A stretch of 30,063 nucleotides of DNA from CAYPZU01 sp964415395 (GTDB lineage: Bacteria > Chlamydiota > Chlamydiia > Chlamydiales > SM23-39): the NCBI GenBank assembly GCA_964415395.1, contig CAYPZU010000023.1, forward strand, positions 1 through 30,063, given 5' to 3'. A program made the translations under genes and the position numbers. Of the stretch, positions 1 to 7,394 are shown in pieces; position 1 is the stretch's first letter, and the number at the start of each line of letters is the position of its first letter. The notes below the pieces were generated by a model. The model did no database searches. It saw only the letters and a program-made list of their open reading frames with translations, and had not been told where the DNA came from.

Positions 1-1
1 G

Positions 2-892
2 TTCGAAGTTCCGAAAGATTTCACGAATGGGGCGCTGAAAGAGTCTTTTCTGAGAAGGATGAGAGATTTGTTCGGGGCTGAGATCTTCGTTGAAAGCGGA
101 ACGTATTTAGGAAACACGACGTTTGCGGCATCGAAGGTCTTTGAGAAGGTGCATACGATCGAGGTGTCGAGCAAATTTTATCGGAAGGCGGCAAGGCGCT
201 TTGGAAAAGGAAGGAAGATCAAGCTTCATTTTGGCGATTCGGGCGATCTGCTCGGAATGATTTTGCCTTTATGCAAGGGGAAAATCATGCTGTATTTGGA
301 TGGGCACTATGATGGGGAAGGGAGTGGCAAAGGGGTAGAGAACACGCCGATCTGGAGAGAGCTGGAAGCGATTGAGAGGTCGGGAATTGCGGATGGAGTG
401 ATCCTGATCGACGATGTGTGCGATTTCCAGAAGTCCCGCTATCCGGAGAGGATCGCAGGGAGCTGCTTTGAGGGGTATCCTTCTCTTGGAGAGCTGGTGG
501 AGAAGATTCTGGAGATCAATCCGAATTACAAGATCTGCTTTTTGGGGAACGATCTCTTGGCGTTTGCGGATGATGTAAGTGTTTCGGGAGTGATGCGGAG
601 CTGCGCGATCGACAGGCTGGCTGATGAGTTTCCGATATTTAGCAGCGATCTGTTGTTGAGATGCGAGGAACGGATCGCCAAGTCGCGCGGGAACGAGAGA
701 GCCGAGCTGATTCGGTATTTTGAGGCGTATGCGGGGTTCGAATGGGAGCATGGCTGGAGGAGTTATGCGGGCTTCTGGAGAGGGTTGACGATGCTGGAAG
801 AGGAGCGTTTTTCAGAGGCGAGGCAGCTTTTCGAGCTCAGCGCAATGCATGGGCTGGCAGGCTGGAGAGCAGAGCATTATATCGGTCGATAG
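2..892 (+). CDS. Class I SAM-dependent methyltransferase-like protein (5' partial)
   Basis: The frame is open to the left edge, so the true start is probably outside the window; the first in-window ATG is at 59. Numbering from that ATG, VESGTYLGNTT (about residues 11-21) resembles the glycine-rich SAM loop, HTIEV the acidic end of strand 2, and LHFGDSGDLL the next loop. LYLDGH (about 79-84) and ILIDDV (about 115-120) resemble the metal-binding Asp pairs of TylF/catechol-type O-methyltransferases. The last ~80 residues look helical and carry no motif I know. Its 3' end overlaps the convergent ABC ATPase gene by 56 bp. Next to a sugar-polymer cluster, a sugar O-methyltransferase is a reasonable inference, but the substrate is unknown. 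The coding strand is very G-rich (row 301-360: 26 G, 8 C). Confidence 0.6.
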   Translation, partial: FEVPKDFTNGALKESFLRRMRDLFGAEIFVESGTYLGNTTFAASKVFEKVHTIEVSSKFYRKAARRFGKGRKIKLHFGDSGDLLGMILPLCKGKIMLYLDGHYDGEGSGKGVENTPIWRELEAIERSGIADGVILIDDVCDFQKSRYPERIAGSCFEGYPSLGELVEKILEINPNYKICFLGNDLLAFADDVSVSGVMRSCAIDRLADEFPIFSSDLLLRCEERIAKSRGNERAELIRYFEAYAGFEWEHGWRSYAGFWRGLTMLEEERFSEARQLFELSAMHGLAGWRAEHYIGR

Positions 893-1604
893 TAGGTTTG
901 GTAGGACCGTCTAAGTCAAGAATTCCGTGATGTAAAAGCAGTGTGCGGGGGCAGAGCTTCTCGATCCAGTCGAGCTGATGGGATACGAGAAGGATCGATT
1001 TGCCTTGTTTTTGGGTTGTTTTGATTTTTTCAATGCAGCGGGCCTGGAAGGACGCGTCTCCGACAGCGAGGGCCTCGTCGATGAGGAGCAGGTCGGTGTC
1101 GAGATGGATCATGACCGAAAAGGCCAGGCGGAGATACATGCCGCTGGAGTAGCGTTTTACGGGTTGGTCTAGGGATGCCTCGATGCCTGAGAAGGCGATG
1201 ATTTCATCGAACTTTTGGGCGATTTGGCGGCGGGTCATGCCGAGGACGGCGCCGCTGAGATAGATGTTTTCCCGTCCTGTTAGATCCGGATGAAATCCGG
1301 CTCCCACTTCAAGAAGAGCGCCCGTTCTGCCTGCGATCTCAGCCCAGCCGAAAGTGGGAGAGATGACGCGGGAGAGGATTTTAAGGAGGGTGCTTTTGCC
1401 AGCTCCATTGGAGCCGATGATCCCTAATGATTCCCCCTGTTCTAGTTGGAAGGAAACATCTTTCAGCGAATAAAAATATTCGCGGGGGGCTTTTTTTCGG
1501 AAGAGGGAGAAGAGATCGCTTTTGAGAGTTTTAGAATGACAGGTCGTTTTCTCGCCGAAGCGGTATTTTTTGGAGAGGCGGTGGGCTTTGAGGAGAGGCG
1601 CCAT
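837..1604 (-). CDS. Polysaccharide ABC exporter, ATP-binding protein (Wzt/TagH type)
   Basis: This 255-residue ATPase has Walker A GSNGAGKS (64-71), signature YSSGM (152-156), Walker B LLLIDEALAVGD (172-183) and the H-loop histidine at 209. The stretch GRTGALLEVGAGFHPDLTG and the ENIYLSG motif are typical of the Wzt/TagH branch, which energises export of O-antigen, teichoic acid or capsule across the inner membrane. It ends soon after the nucleotide-binding domain, so the C-terminal carbohydrate-binding domain of classical Wzt is absent, as in the shorter KpsT-like members. ATG at 1604 directly follows the TAA of the permease gene (zero spacing), so the two are co-translated and presumably form one transporter. 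The 3' end overlaps the convergent methyltransferase gene. Confidence 0.9.
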   Translation of the reverse strand: MAPLLKAHRLSKKYRFGEKTTCHSKTLKSDLFSLFRKKAPREYFYSLKDVSFQLEQGESLGIIGSNGAGKSTLLKILSRVISPTFGWAEIAGRTGALLEVGAGFHPDLTGRENIYLSGAVLGMTRRQIAQKFDEIIAFSGIEASLDQPVKRYSSGMYLRLAFSVMIHLDTDLLLIDEALAVGDASFQARCIEKIKTTQKQGKSILLVSHQLDWIEKLCPRTLLLHHGILDLDGPTKPTIDRYNALLSSLPAHALR

Positions 1605-2408
1605 TTAAATCCTGTCGGCGAGGTTGAATTCCGCTTTTCTGAAGAGATGATAGCTGAATGCGGAAAAAAGAGCGGTGAATGAAAGGGAGTACAGGATGAG
1701 GAAGGGAGAAATAGGGTAATCGGGAAATAGGGCCCATCGGCCCGCTTCGAAAAGGCCTACAGCGGGATTGAGAGAATAGAGAAGAGACCATTTGGGGGAT
1801 ACAAGCGAAAGGGGGTAAAAGACAGGGGTTGCGAACATCCCCGCTTGGAGTGCGAAGGGCAGAAGGTTGGCAAAGTCCCGATATGAGAGGGAAAGAAGAG
1901 AAAAAATGAGGCCGATGCTTGTGGAAAGGATCCAAACGAGGATGCCGAAGAGAGGGAACAGGACCCATTCGGCGCGGGGTGAAACTCCGGTGCAGAGGGA
2001 AATGAGGTAGAGAAGAAGGGTAGAGATCGAAAAATCGAAGAGGGCGGGAGCTGCGGCGCTCAAGGGCAAAAGGAGGCGGGGGAAATAGATCTTTGCAATC
2101 AGGGGGGCTTCGGCGATGAGGCTGAGGCTGGAGCGCTGTAAAGAGGAAGAGAAGAGAGTCCAGGGAATCCATCCGGCCAAGGCGAAGAGAAAATAGGGGG
2201 CGTTGGATTGGATCGAACCCATCCATTTACCTAAGAAGAGAGCCAGAATCAGAGTGGGAAGAAGCGGCTGGAGGAGGATCCAGGCGACGCCTAGAGCTGT
2301 TTGCCGATACCGGAGCTTTAGATCTCTGAGGACGAGAAGGGAAAAGAGATCTTTGTAGAGGAAGAGAGAATCGCCTTTTTGGTCTGGATGGATGAAAGTT
2401 TTAGCCAT
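1605..2408 (-). CDS. Polysaccharide ABC exporter, permease (Wzm type, ABC-2 family)
   Basis: I chose the ATG at 2408 (MAKTFIHPDQ), giving 267 residues; the frame is open further upstream to 2546, but that part lies inside the acetyltransferase gene and reads as low-complexity Pro/Ser sequence. The N-terminal cytoplasmic part LRDLKLRYRQTALGVAW is the hallmark of ABC-2 permeases of the Wzm/TagG/KpsM group. About six hydrophobic segments follow, with a long cytoplasmic connection (RSSLSLIAEAPLIAKIYFPR) and the AGMFATPVFYP segment near the fifth membrane helix. It should form the inner-membrane channel that moves an undecaprenyl-linked polymer to the periplasm, powered by the ATPase encoded immediately downstream. 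Its start overlaps the acetyltransferase stop by 8 bp, which supports translational coupling. Confidence 0.88.
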   Translation of the reverse strand: MAKTFIHPDQKGDSLFLYKDLFSLLVLRDLKLRYRQTALGVAWILLQPLLPTLILALFLGKWMGSIQSNAPYFLFALAGWIPWTLFSSSLQRSSLSLIAEAPLIAKIYFPRLLLPLSAAAPALFDFSISTLLLYLISLCTGVSPRAEWVLFPLFGILVWILSTSIGLIFSLLSLSYRDFANLLPFALQAGMFATPVFYPLSLVSPKWSLLYSLNPAVGLFEAGRWALFPDYPISPFLILYSLSFTALFSAFSYHLFRKAEFNLADRI

Positions 2409-3018
2409 TGGAGGGAAACTCTTTGATTTTTCGGGCGGGGCAGCCGACATAGACTCCGGGTTCGAGAATCGATTTGACTGCTGTGGCGCCCGCGCCGAGG
2501 ATAACGCGGGAGCAGATTTCGATGTTGTCCTTGATGGTCGCTCCAACGCCGATGAATACCAGGTCTCCGATGCGGCTTCTTCCCGAGATCACAGCCCTTG
2601 GCCCAATGTGGCAGTGGGAGCCGACGCGGACTTCATGTTCGACGATCGCGCCGTTATTGATGATGGTATTTTCTCCGATTTGGGCTTGAGGGCCTATGTG
2701 GGAGTAATTGCCGATGAAGCATCCCTTGGAGATTGACGATTCTTTGCCGATATGGGCTTTTGAGGATTGAATGGTGATGAGATTGGCGGCTCCCATTTTG
2801 GTGTAGATGTAAAACCGCTTTACATTGTCGCCGATGGCAAAAAAATAAGGCAAAGCGAGGTCGGCGGAAGGAAGAACGGGAAAGCCGAAGAGCTCTTCTC
2901 CGGGCTTTGCGTGTTCGTCGATGAAGAGGAGCTGATGGTTTGGGTGTTCTGCTAAATAGATGTCTGCAACGCTGCGGCTGTGTCCTCCGCATCCGAAAAG
3001 GAGGAGTCTTTTTTCCAT
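2401..3018 (-). CDS. Sugar O/N-acyltransferase, NeuD/PglD/PerB family
   Basis: This 205-residue protein begins with a nucleotide-sugar binding fold, LLLFGCGGHS (5-14), followed from about residue 85 by hexapeptide repeats (IGKESSISKGC, IGPQAQIGENT, IGDLVFIGVGA) that build a left-handed beta-helix. His128 and Glu129 in IVEHEV line up with the catalytic His-Glu pair of the PglD acetyltransferases. The family uses acetyl-CoA (or formyl donors in relatives) to acylate the amino group of UDP- or GDP-4-amino sugars. Right after a perosamine-synthase-like aminotransferase, the likely role is GDP-perosamine N-acetyltransferase (PerB-like); this is inferred from context. The 5' end lies 67 bp inside the aminotransferase gene, but this start is needed for the first strand of the Rossmann-like domain. 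Confidence 0.82.
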   Translation of the reverse strand: MEKRLLLFGCGGHSRSVADIYLAEHPNHQLLFIDEHAKPGEELFGFPVLPSADLALPYFFAIGDNVKRFYIYTKMGAANLITIQSSKAHIGKESSISKGCFIGNYSHIGPQAQIGENTIINNGAIVEHEVRVGSHCHIGPRAVISGRSRIGDLVFIGVGATIKDNIEICSRVILGAGATAVKSILEPGVYVGCPARKIKEFPSNG

Positions 3019-4112
3019 GCGAAATAGTTCCTTATGATGGAGGCGATTTCATGAATATCATCTGAGGAAAGTTCGGGGTAGCTCGGCAGGTTGATCCCGC
3101 GCGCCGATAGCGATTCAGCGATTGGATAGAGGCCCTTCTTTTCTTCGTACATAGGCAAGTAGGAGACAGGGTAGAAAAAGGGGCGCGTTTCAACGCCTTG
3201 GGCGAAGAGATAATCGCGGAGAGGATCGCGGTCGGAAGCGTCGCGCGTGAGGATCGAGCACATCCAAAATGAGTGGCGAACGTTTCCTATCTCGCGATGG
3301 AAGGAGAGAGGGAGATTCTCAAGAAGACGCGAATAGAGGCTGGCGATTCCCCTCTTTTTTGCGAGGATCGAATCGGCGATTTCGAGCTGCGCAAGGCCGA
3401 TGGCGGCGCAGATGTTGGTCATCCGGTAATTGTAGCCGATCGCATCATGCCAATAGCATTTATCAGGGGAAACTCCTTGTCCTTTTAGATGCTGGATCCG
3501 CTTGTGGATTTCCTGATTTTTCGAGACGACCATGCCCCCCTCCCCTGTGGTGATCGTTTTATTGCCGAAAAAGCTGAACGTGCCGACATCGCCAAACGTG
3601 CCGACATGGGTGTCTTTGTAGGTCGTTCCGAACGCTTCGGCGCAGTCTTCGATGAGAAAGAGGCTGTGCGCTTTGCAAAGAGGGAGGAGTTGATCCATTT
3701 CGCAAGGCTGACCGTAGAGATGCACAGCGAGAATCGCTTTTGTTCGGGGAGATATCTTTCGCTGTACGTCTTCGGGATCCATCTGGAACGTGTCGGGGAG
3801 AGAGTCGACGAAGATAGGCTTGGCTCCCACATAGGCGATCGCATTGACGGAAGCGATGTAAGTGAGCGCGGGGACGATCACCTCGTCGCCTGGCTTGATC
3901 CCGCAGGCGAGAAGAGCCAGATGGAGGGCGACCGTTCCATTGCATACCGCGGCTGCGTGGGGAGCGCCGATGTAGTGGGCGAACGACGTTTCGAATTGGG
4001 AAATGAATCTGCCCTTGGATGAGATCCAGGAAGTGTCGATGCATTCATTGACGTAGGCTTTTAGATTGCCGGCTAGATAGGGGCGGTAAACAGGATACTT
4101 AATGGGTTGCAT
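2952..4112 (-). CDS. per: DegT/DnrJ/EryC1 aminotransferase, probable GDP-perosamine synthase
   Basis: With ATG at 4112 (MQPIKYPVYRPYL) the protein has 386 residues; longer upstream readings run into the glycosyltransferase gene. It is a PLP-dependent sugar aminotransferase: the Schiff-base lysine is Lys185 in FFGNKTITTGEGGMV and the PLP-pyridine aspartate is Asp156 in LIEDCAEAFG. SWISSKGRFI near the N-terminus, YWHDAIGYNYRMTN and RPFFYPVSYLPMYE strongly recall Vibrio RfbE and Caulobacter Per, which turn GDP-4-keto-6-deoxymannose into GDP-perosamine. The related GDP-mannose dehydratase is not in the window. It overlaps the glycosyltransferase by 14 bp and the acetyltransferase by 67 bp, so all three are one operon. 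A different 4-amino sugar product cannot be excluded. Confidence 0.83.
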   Translation of the reverse strand: MQPIKYPVYRPYLAGNLKAYVNECIDTSWISSKGRFISQFETSFAHYIGAPHAAAVCNGTVALHLALLACGIKPGDEVIVPALTYIASVNAIAYVGAKPIFVDSLPDTFQMDPEDVQRKISPRTKAILAVHLYGQPCEMDQLLPLCKAHSLFLIEDCAEAFGTTYKDTHVGTFGDVGTFSFFGNKTITTGEGGMVVSKNQEIHKRIQHLKGQGVSPDKCYWHDAIGYNYRMTNICAAIGLAQLEIADSILAKKRGIASLYSRLLENLPLSFHREIGNVRHSFWMCSILTRDASDRDPLRDYLFAQGVETRPFFYPVSYLPMYEEKKGLYPIAESLSARGINLPSYPELSSDDIHEIASIIRNYFAWKKDSSFSDAEDTAAALQTSI

Positions 4113-4896
4113 GGAGGGCCTCGTCGAAGACTTGCAGATATTGTTTGGCTGTTTTTTCCCAGGACCAAGGTCGGATGGCCTCCTGGGAAGCTTGGGCATC
4201 GGCGGCGGCCTGCTGGGGATTTTTCAGGATCTCTTCTAAAGCGGCGGCAATTTCAGGCGGAGAAGTCGGATCGAAAATTTTAGCTCGGACTTTTTGAACC
4301 GAAAGATGTTCAAGGAAAGAGGGAATGTTCGACATGGCTACAGGAACCCCTTTCCCCCAAGCGTCAAGTCCAGGGCCGTTGCCTGCTTCGTAGAGAGAGG
4401 TTGAGACAACGGCTGAAGCGCATTGTATGAGAGCGTCTATTTCCTCGTTCGATACATAACCGAGGCCGAAAACGTCGGGATGGGGATCTTCCTTGACTAA
4501 ACCGTATTCCCAGCTTTTCCCATTCAGGTTTTCCGTTCCGTAGCCAACAAGCGCTAGAGAGGCGTTGATTCCCCGTTGTCTCAAAAGGAAGAAAGCGGAA
4601 AGGAGGCTATTTATGTTTTTATGAGGGCTTATGTTGGTGGGATAGAGGATATAGGGTTTTGGAAGCTGAAATCGTTTGATGATCGCTTCCGCTTCAGAGC
4701 GGTCCATTTGAGAAAGGGCGCTCATGGGAGCCAAATGAATCACTTTCGTTTGATCTCCGCGCTCAGGATAAAACTTTTTGAGCTCGCTGGCTATGAAATG
4801 GGTCGAGACGATCGGCTGGGATCTTTGCAGCCCAAGTGGACGTTGTTGAGAAAGCGTCTCAGTATTGGCGGTCGATGAACCTAGGCCGCTGTATTG
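4099..4896 (-). CDS. Glycosyltransferase family 4, C-terminal part (gene cut by assembly gap)
   Basis: This is the donor-binding half of a GT-B fold glycosyltransferase. From the gap edge the frame reads ...QPIVSTHFIASELKKFYP, then the linker VIHLAPMSAL, then YILYPTNISPHKNI (the ...PHKN signature of GT4 enzymes), VFGLGYVSNEEIDALIQCA and STSLYEAGNGPGLDAWGKG, which contains the E-x7-E region binding the nucleotide sugar. A GTG at 4743 is a possible internal start, but the residues upstream clearly belong to the same domain, so I treat this as one gene with the fragment at 4897-5322. A TAA sits in frame at 4897-4899, ten bases from the N run, where sequence quality may be poor. The enzyme probably adds one sugar of the polymer built by this operon; donor and acceptor are unknown. 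Confidence 0.75.
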   Translation of the reverse strand, partial: QYSGLGSSTANTETLSQQRPLGLQRSQPIVSTHFIASELKKFYPERGDQTKVIHLAPMSALSQMDRSEAEAIIKRFQLPKPYILYPTNISPHKNINSLLSAFFLLRQRGINASLALVGYGTENLNGKSWEYGLVKEDPHPDVFGLGYVSNEEIDALIQCASAVVSTSLYEAGNGPGLDAWGKGVPVAMSNIPSFLEHLSVQKVRAKIFDPTSPPEIAAALEEILKNPQQAAADAQASQEAIRPWSWEKTAKQYLQVFDEALHATH

Positions 4897-5322
4897 TTAC
4901 CGGGTGGTNNNNNNNNNNGGACAGGGCAATTTCGGACACGAGAGAAAATAGGGCCAGGGGAAAAAAGCCAGGTCGAATCCCTTGATTTTCTTTTCCAGCT
5001 CCTCATGCACAGCGCCGGAGAGGGCGTAAGGAAGGCGAGAGAGAAGGGAGGAATATCTCTGATGCATCAGACGGATCAGAAAACGGGAGCCTTTGATGCC
5101 GAGAATCGTTTTGCTGGCAAGCCAGCAGGAAGTTAAAGGCTTGATCTCAATCCCCAGTGGCGCCCATTCGCTCATAAGTCCTTCACGCTTAATGGCTTCC
5201 GGACTACCGAAGAAGGTGATGCGAAGATTCGGGCGGAGGCGGACGAACTGAGGGACAAGCGCGCGAAGATAGCGGGAGCCTCCTCCTGGGTTGCCCAAAT
5301 GATCGATGATGGCCAGCTTCAT
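4897..5322 (-). CDS. Glycosyltransferase family 4, N-terminal part (gene cut by assembly gap)
   Basis: The first gene of the polysaccharide block starts with ATG at 5322. MKLAIIDHLGNPGGGSRYL is the glycine-rich first strand and loop of the GT4 acceptor domain, and the sequence continues through FDLAFFPWPYF before entering the ten-N gap at 4909-4918. After the gap only three codons precede a TAA at 4897-4899, yet the same frame then continues as a good GT4 domain. I therefore see one glycosyltransferase of at least 400 residues whose middle is missing or damaged, not two genes. Only 44 bp separate it from uvrB and no clear promoter or AGGAGG box is visible there, so the block may be read through from uvrB. 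Confidence 0.72.
   Translation of the reverse strand: MKLAIIDHLGNPGGGSRYLRALVPQFVRLRPNLRITFFGSPEAIKREGLMSEWAPLGIEIKPLTSCWLASKTILGIKGSRFLIRLMHQRYSSLLSRLPYALSGAVHEELEKKIKGFDLAFFPWPYFLSCPKLPCXXXXTTR
4909..4918. other. Assembly gap (10 N) inside the glycosyltransferase gene
   Basis: Ten undetermined bases. The round number suggests a scaffolding placeholder rather than a measured distance, so the true number of missing codons is unknown. Confidence 0.95.
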
Positions 5323-5366
5323 AACTGGAGAAGATTAAAACCCGATTGCTTAAAAAGCTAGCGAGT

Positions 5367-7361
5367 CTATTTCTCGCCGTCCATTTTGGCCATCTCGAGG
5401 TTCTGGTAATAGCGCATGAGGTCGCGGAATCGGCCGGCGTCTTCGAAGCGGAGTTCTTTGGCGGCTCTGCGCATCTCGGTTTCGCACTCTTTAATCTTCG
5501 CTTCAAGATCGGGAATGTCTGTTTTTTTAGGTGCGGGCTGGGTGGGCGTGGGTTCTTCGGCAAACCCAAAGGTCTCTTCGAGCGAGGCGACGTCGCCGCG
5601 CTTAGCGGAGCGCGGGGTGATGTTGTGCTCAAGATTGTAGGCTTCCTGGTGAGCTCTGCGGGCCTGAGTGATCTCGATGGTTTTGCGGATGGATTCGGTT
5701 TGTCTGTCTGCGTAGAGGATGACTCTGCCGCGGACATTTCGGGCGGCTCTGCCGCAGGTCTGGATGAGGGCTGTTTCGGAGCGGAGGAATCCTTCTTTGT
5801 CAGCGTCGAGGATCACGACGAGGGAGACTTCGGGAAGATCGAGCCCTTCGCGGAGGAGGTTGATGCCGACGAGGACGTCGAATTCACCGAGGCGGAGCGA
5901 TTTGAGGATCTGCATCCGCTCGAGAGTATCGATGTCGGAATGGAGGTATTTCGCCTTGACGCCGATCTCATTGAGGTATTTGGAGAGATCCTCGGAGAGT
6001 TTTTTCGTGAGGGTGGTGACGAGGACTCGGCCTCCGAGGGCGGTCTCTTTGCGGATCTCTTCGAGGCAGTCGTCGACCTGGCCGGAAGCGGGACGCACTT
6101 CGATGGATGGGTCGAGAAGGCCGGTGGGGCGGATGATCTGCTGGACGATGTCTCCTTGGGCCTGCTCCACTTCCCAGTGGCCGGGGGTGGCGGAGACATA
6201 GATCACCTGGCGGAATTTTTCGTAGGTTTCTTCGAATTTAAGCGGGCGGTTGTCGAAGGCGGAGGGAAGGCGGAAGCCGAATTCGATGAGAGCTTGTTTG
6301 CGGGAGCGGTCGCCGTTGTACATGGCGTGGAGCTGGGGCAGCGTTTGGTGCGACTCGTCGATGAAGAAGAGGAAATCGTCAGGAAAGTAATCGAGGAGGC
6401 AGGGAGGCGCTTGCCCGGGAAGCCGCTTCGAAAAGTGGCGGGAATAGTTCTCGACTCCTTTGCAGTAGCCGATTTCGCGGATCATTTCGAGGTCGTAGTA
6501 GGTGCGTTCGCGGATGCGCTGCGCTTCGATGAGCCGGTTTTCCGATTGGAAAAAGGCGATTCGCTCGGTGACTTCTTTTTTAATCGTGTCGATCGCCTGC
6601 CAGCGGACGTTTTCCGGAGTGACGTAGTGGGATCCGGGGAAGATAGCGATTTTGTCGAGACGTTTGCGGACTTTGCCTGTGATCGGGTCGATCTCGCTGA
6701 TCCGTTCGATTTCGTCGCCGAAAAATTCGACGCGGTAAGCGAGGTCGTCTTCGTAAGCGGGGACGATTTCGAGGACGTCGCCGCGGGCGCGGAAGGAAGC
6801 GCGGACAAGGTCGTAATCGCTGCGGGTGTAGTGGAGGTCGACGAGATGGAGAAGGACGTCGTCGCGGCGCACCTGCTGGCTGACGGAGAGGTAGAGAACC
6901 ATCTGGCTGTAGTATTCGGGAGTTCCCAGGCCGTAGATGCACGAGACGGAGGAGACGATGATGACGTCGCGCCGTTCAATGAGAGAGCGGGTGGCGCTAA
7001 GGCGCATCTTCTCGATCCGGTCGTTGATGGCGAGGTCTTTTTCGATGTAGGTATCTGTGCGGGCGATATAGGCTTCGGGCTGATAGTAGTCGTAGTAGGA
7101 GACAAAATACTCGACGGCGTTGTCGGGGAAGAAGCTTTTGAATTCCTGGTAGAGCTGGGCGGCGAGAGTTTTATTGTGAGCCAGGATGATGGCGGGCTTG
7201 CCGGTCTGCTCGATGACGTTGGCCATGGTGAAGGTTTTGCCGGAGCCGGTAATGCCGAGGAGGACCTGCGATTTTTTTCCGGCATTGACGCCGGAGACGA
7301 GGCGGTCGATCGCCTCGGGCTGGTCTCCGGTAGGGGTATAGTCGGCTTTGAGCTTGAACAT
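5367..7361 (-). CDS. uvrB: UvrABC system protein B (excinuclease subunit)
   Basis: At 664 residues it is full length for UvrB (about 660-675). It is the damage-verifying helicase-like subunit of nucleotide excision repair, which takes DNA from UvrA and presents it to UvrC. Visible landmarks: Walker A GITGSGKT (36-43), the beta-hairpin region with Tyr92-Tyr93 in YYDYYQPEAY, motif II DESH (335-338), the C-terminal helicase motifs around LVGINLLREGLDLPEV and QTCGRAARN, and a C-terminal UVR coiled coil (ECETEMRRAAKELRFEDA, about 625-645) for UvrC contact. It lies 33 bp after a tyrP-like gene and 44 bp before the glycosyltransferase. A GAGAGG box just before the ATG can act as ribosome binding site. 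The long open frame on the opposite strand is a composition artefact. Confidence 0.98.
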   Translation of the reverse strand: MFKLKADYTPTGDQPEAIDRLVSGVNAGKKSQVLLGITGSGKTFTMANVIEQTGKPAIILAHNKTLAAQLYQEFKSFFPDNAVEYFVSYYDYYQPEAYIARTDTYIEKDLAINDRIEKMRLSATRSLIERRDVIIVSSVSCIYGLGTPEYYSQMVLYLSVSQQVRRDDVLLHLVDLHYTRSDYDLVRASFRARGDVLEIVPAYEDDLAYRVEFFGDEIERISEIDPITGKVRKRLDKIAIFPGSHYVTPENVRWQAIDTIKKEVTERIAFFQSENRLIEAQRIRERTYYDLEMIREIGYCKGVENYSRHFSKRLPGQAPPCLLDYFPDDFLFFIDESHQTLPQLHAMYNGDRSRKQALIEFGFRLPSAFDNRPLKFEETYEKFRQVIYVSATPGHWEVEQAQGDIVQQIIRPTGLLDPSIEVRPASGQVDDCLEEIRKETALGGRVLVTTLTKKLSEDLSKYLNEIGVKAKYLHSDIDTLERMQILKSLRLGEFDVLVGINLLREGLDLPEVSLVVILDADKEGFLRSETALIQTCGRAARNVRGRVILYADRQTESIRKTIEITQARRAHQEAYNLEHNITPRSAKRGDVASLEETFGFAEEPTPTQPAPKKTDIPDLEAKIKECETEMRRAAKELRFEDAGRFRDLMRYYQNLEMAKMDGEK

Positions 7362-7394
7362 CCTCTCAGTATCGCAAAAGGGAGGGTTTTCCTC

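Noticed and set aside
1..12. GTTCGAAG at the left edge as a tRNA T-loop
   Set aside because: It is inside the open frame of the methyltransferase-like gene and no acceptor stem or anticodon arm fits.
2409..2546. N-terminal extension of the ABC permease
   Set aside because: It lies inside the acetyltransferase gene and reads as Ser/Pro-rich nonsense; the ATG at 2408 overlaps the previous stop in an operon-like manner.
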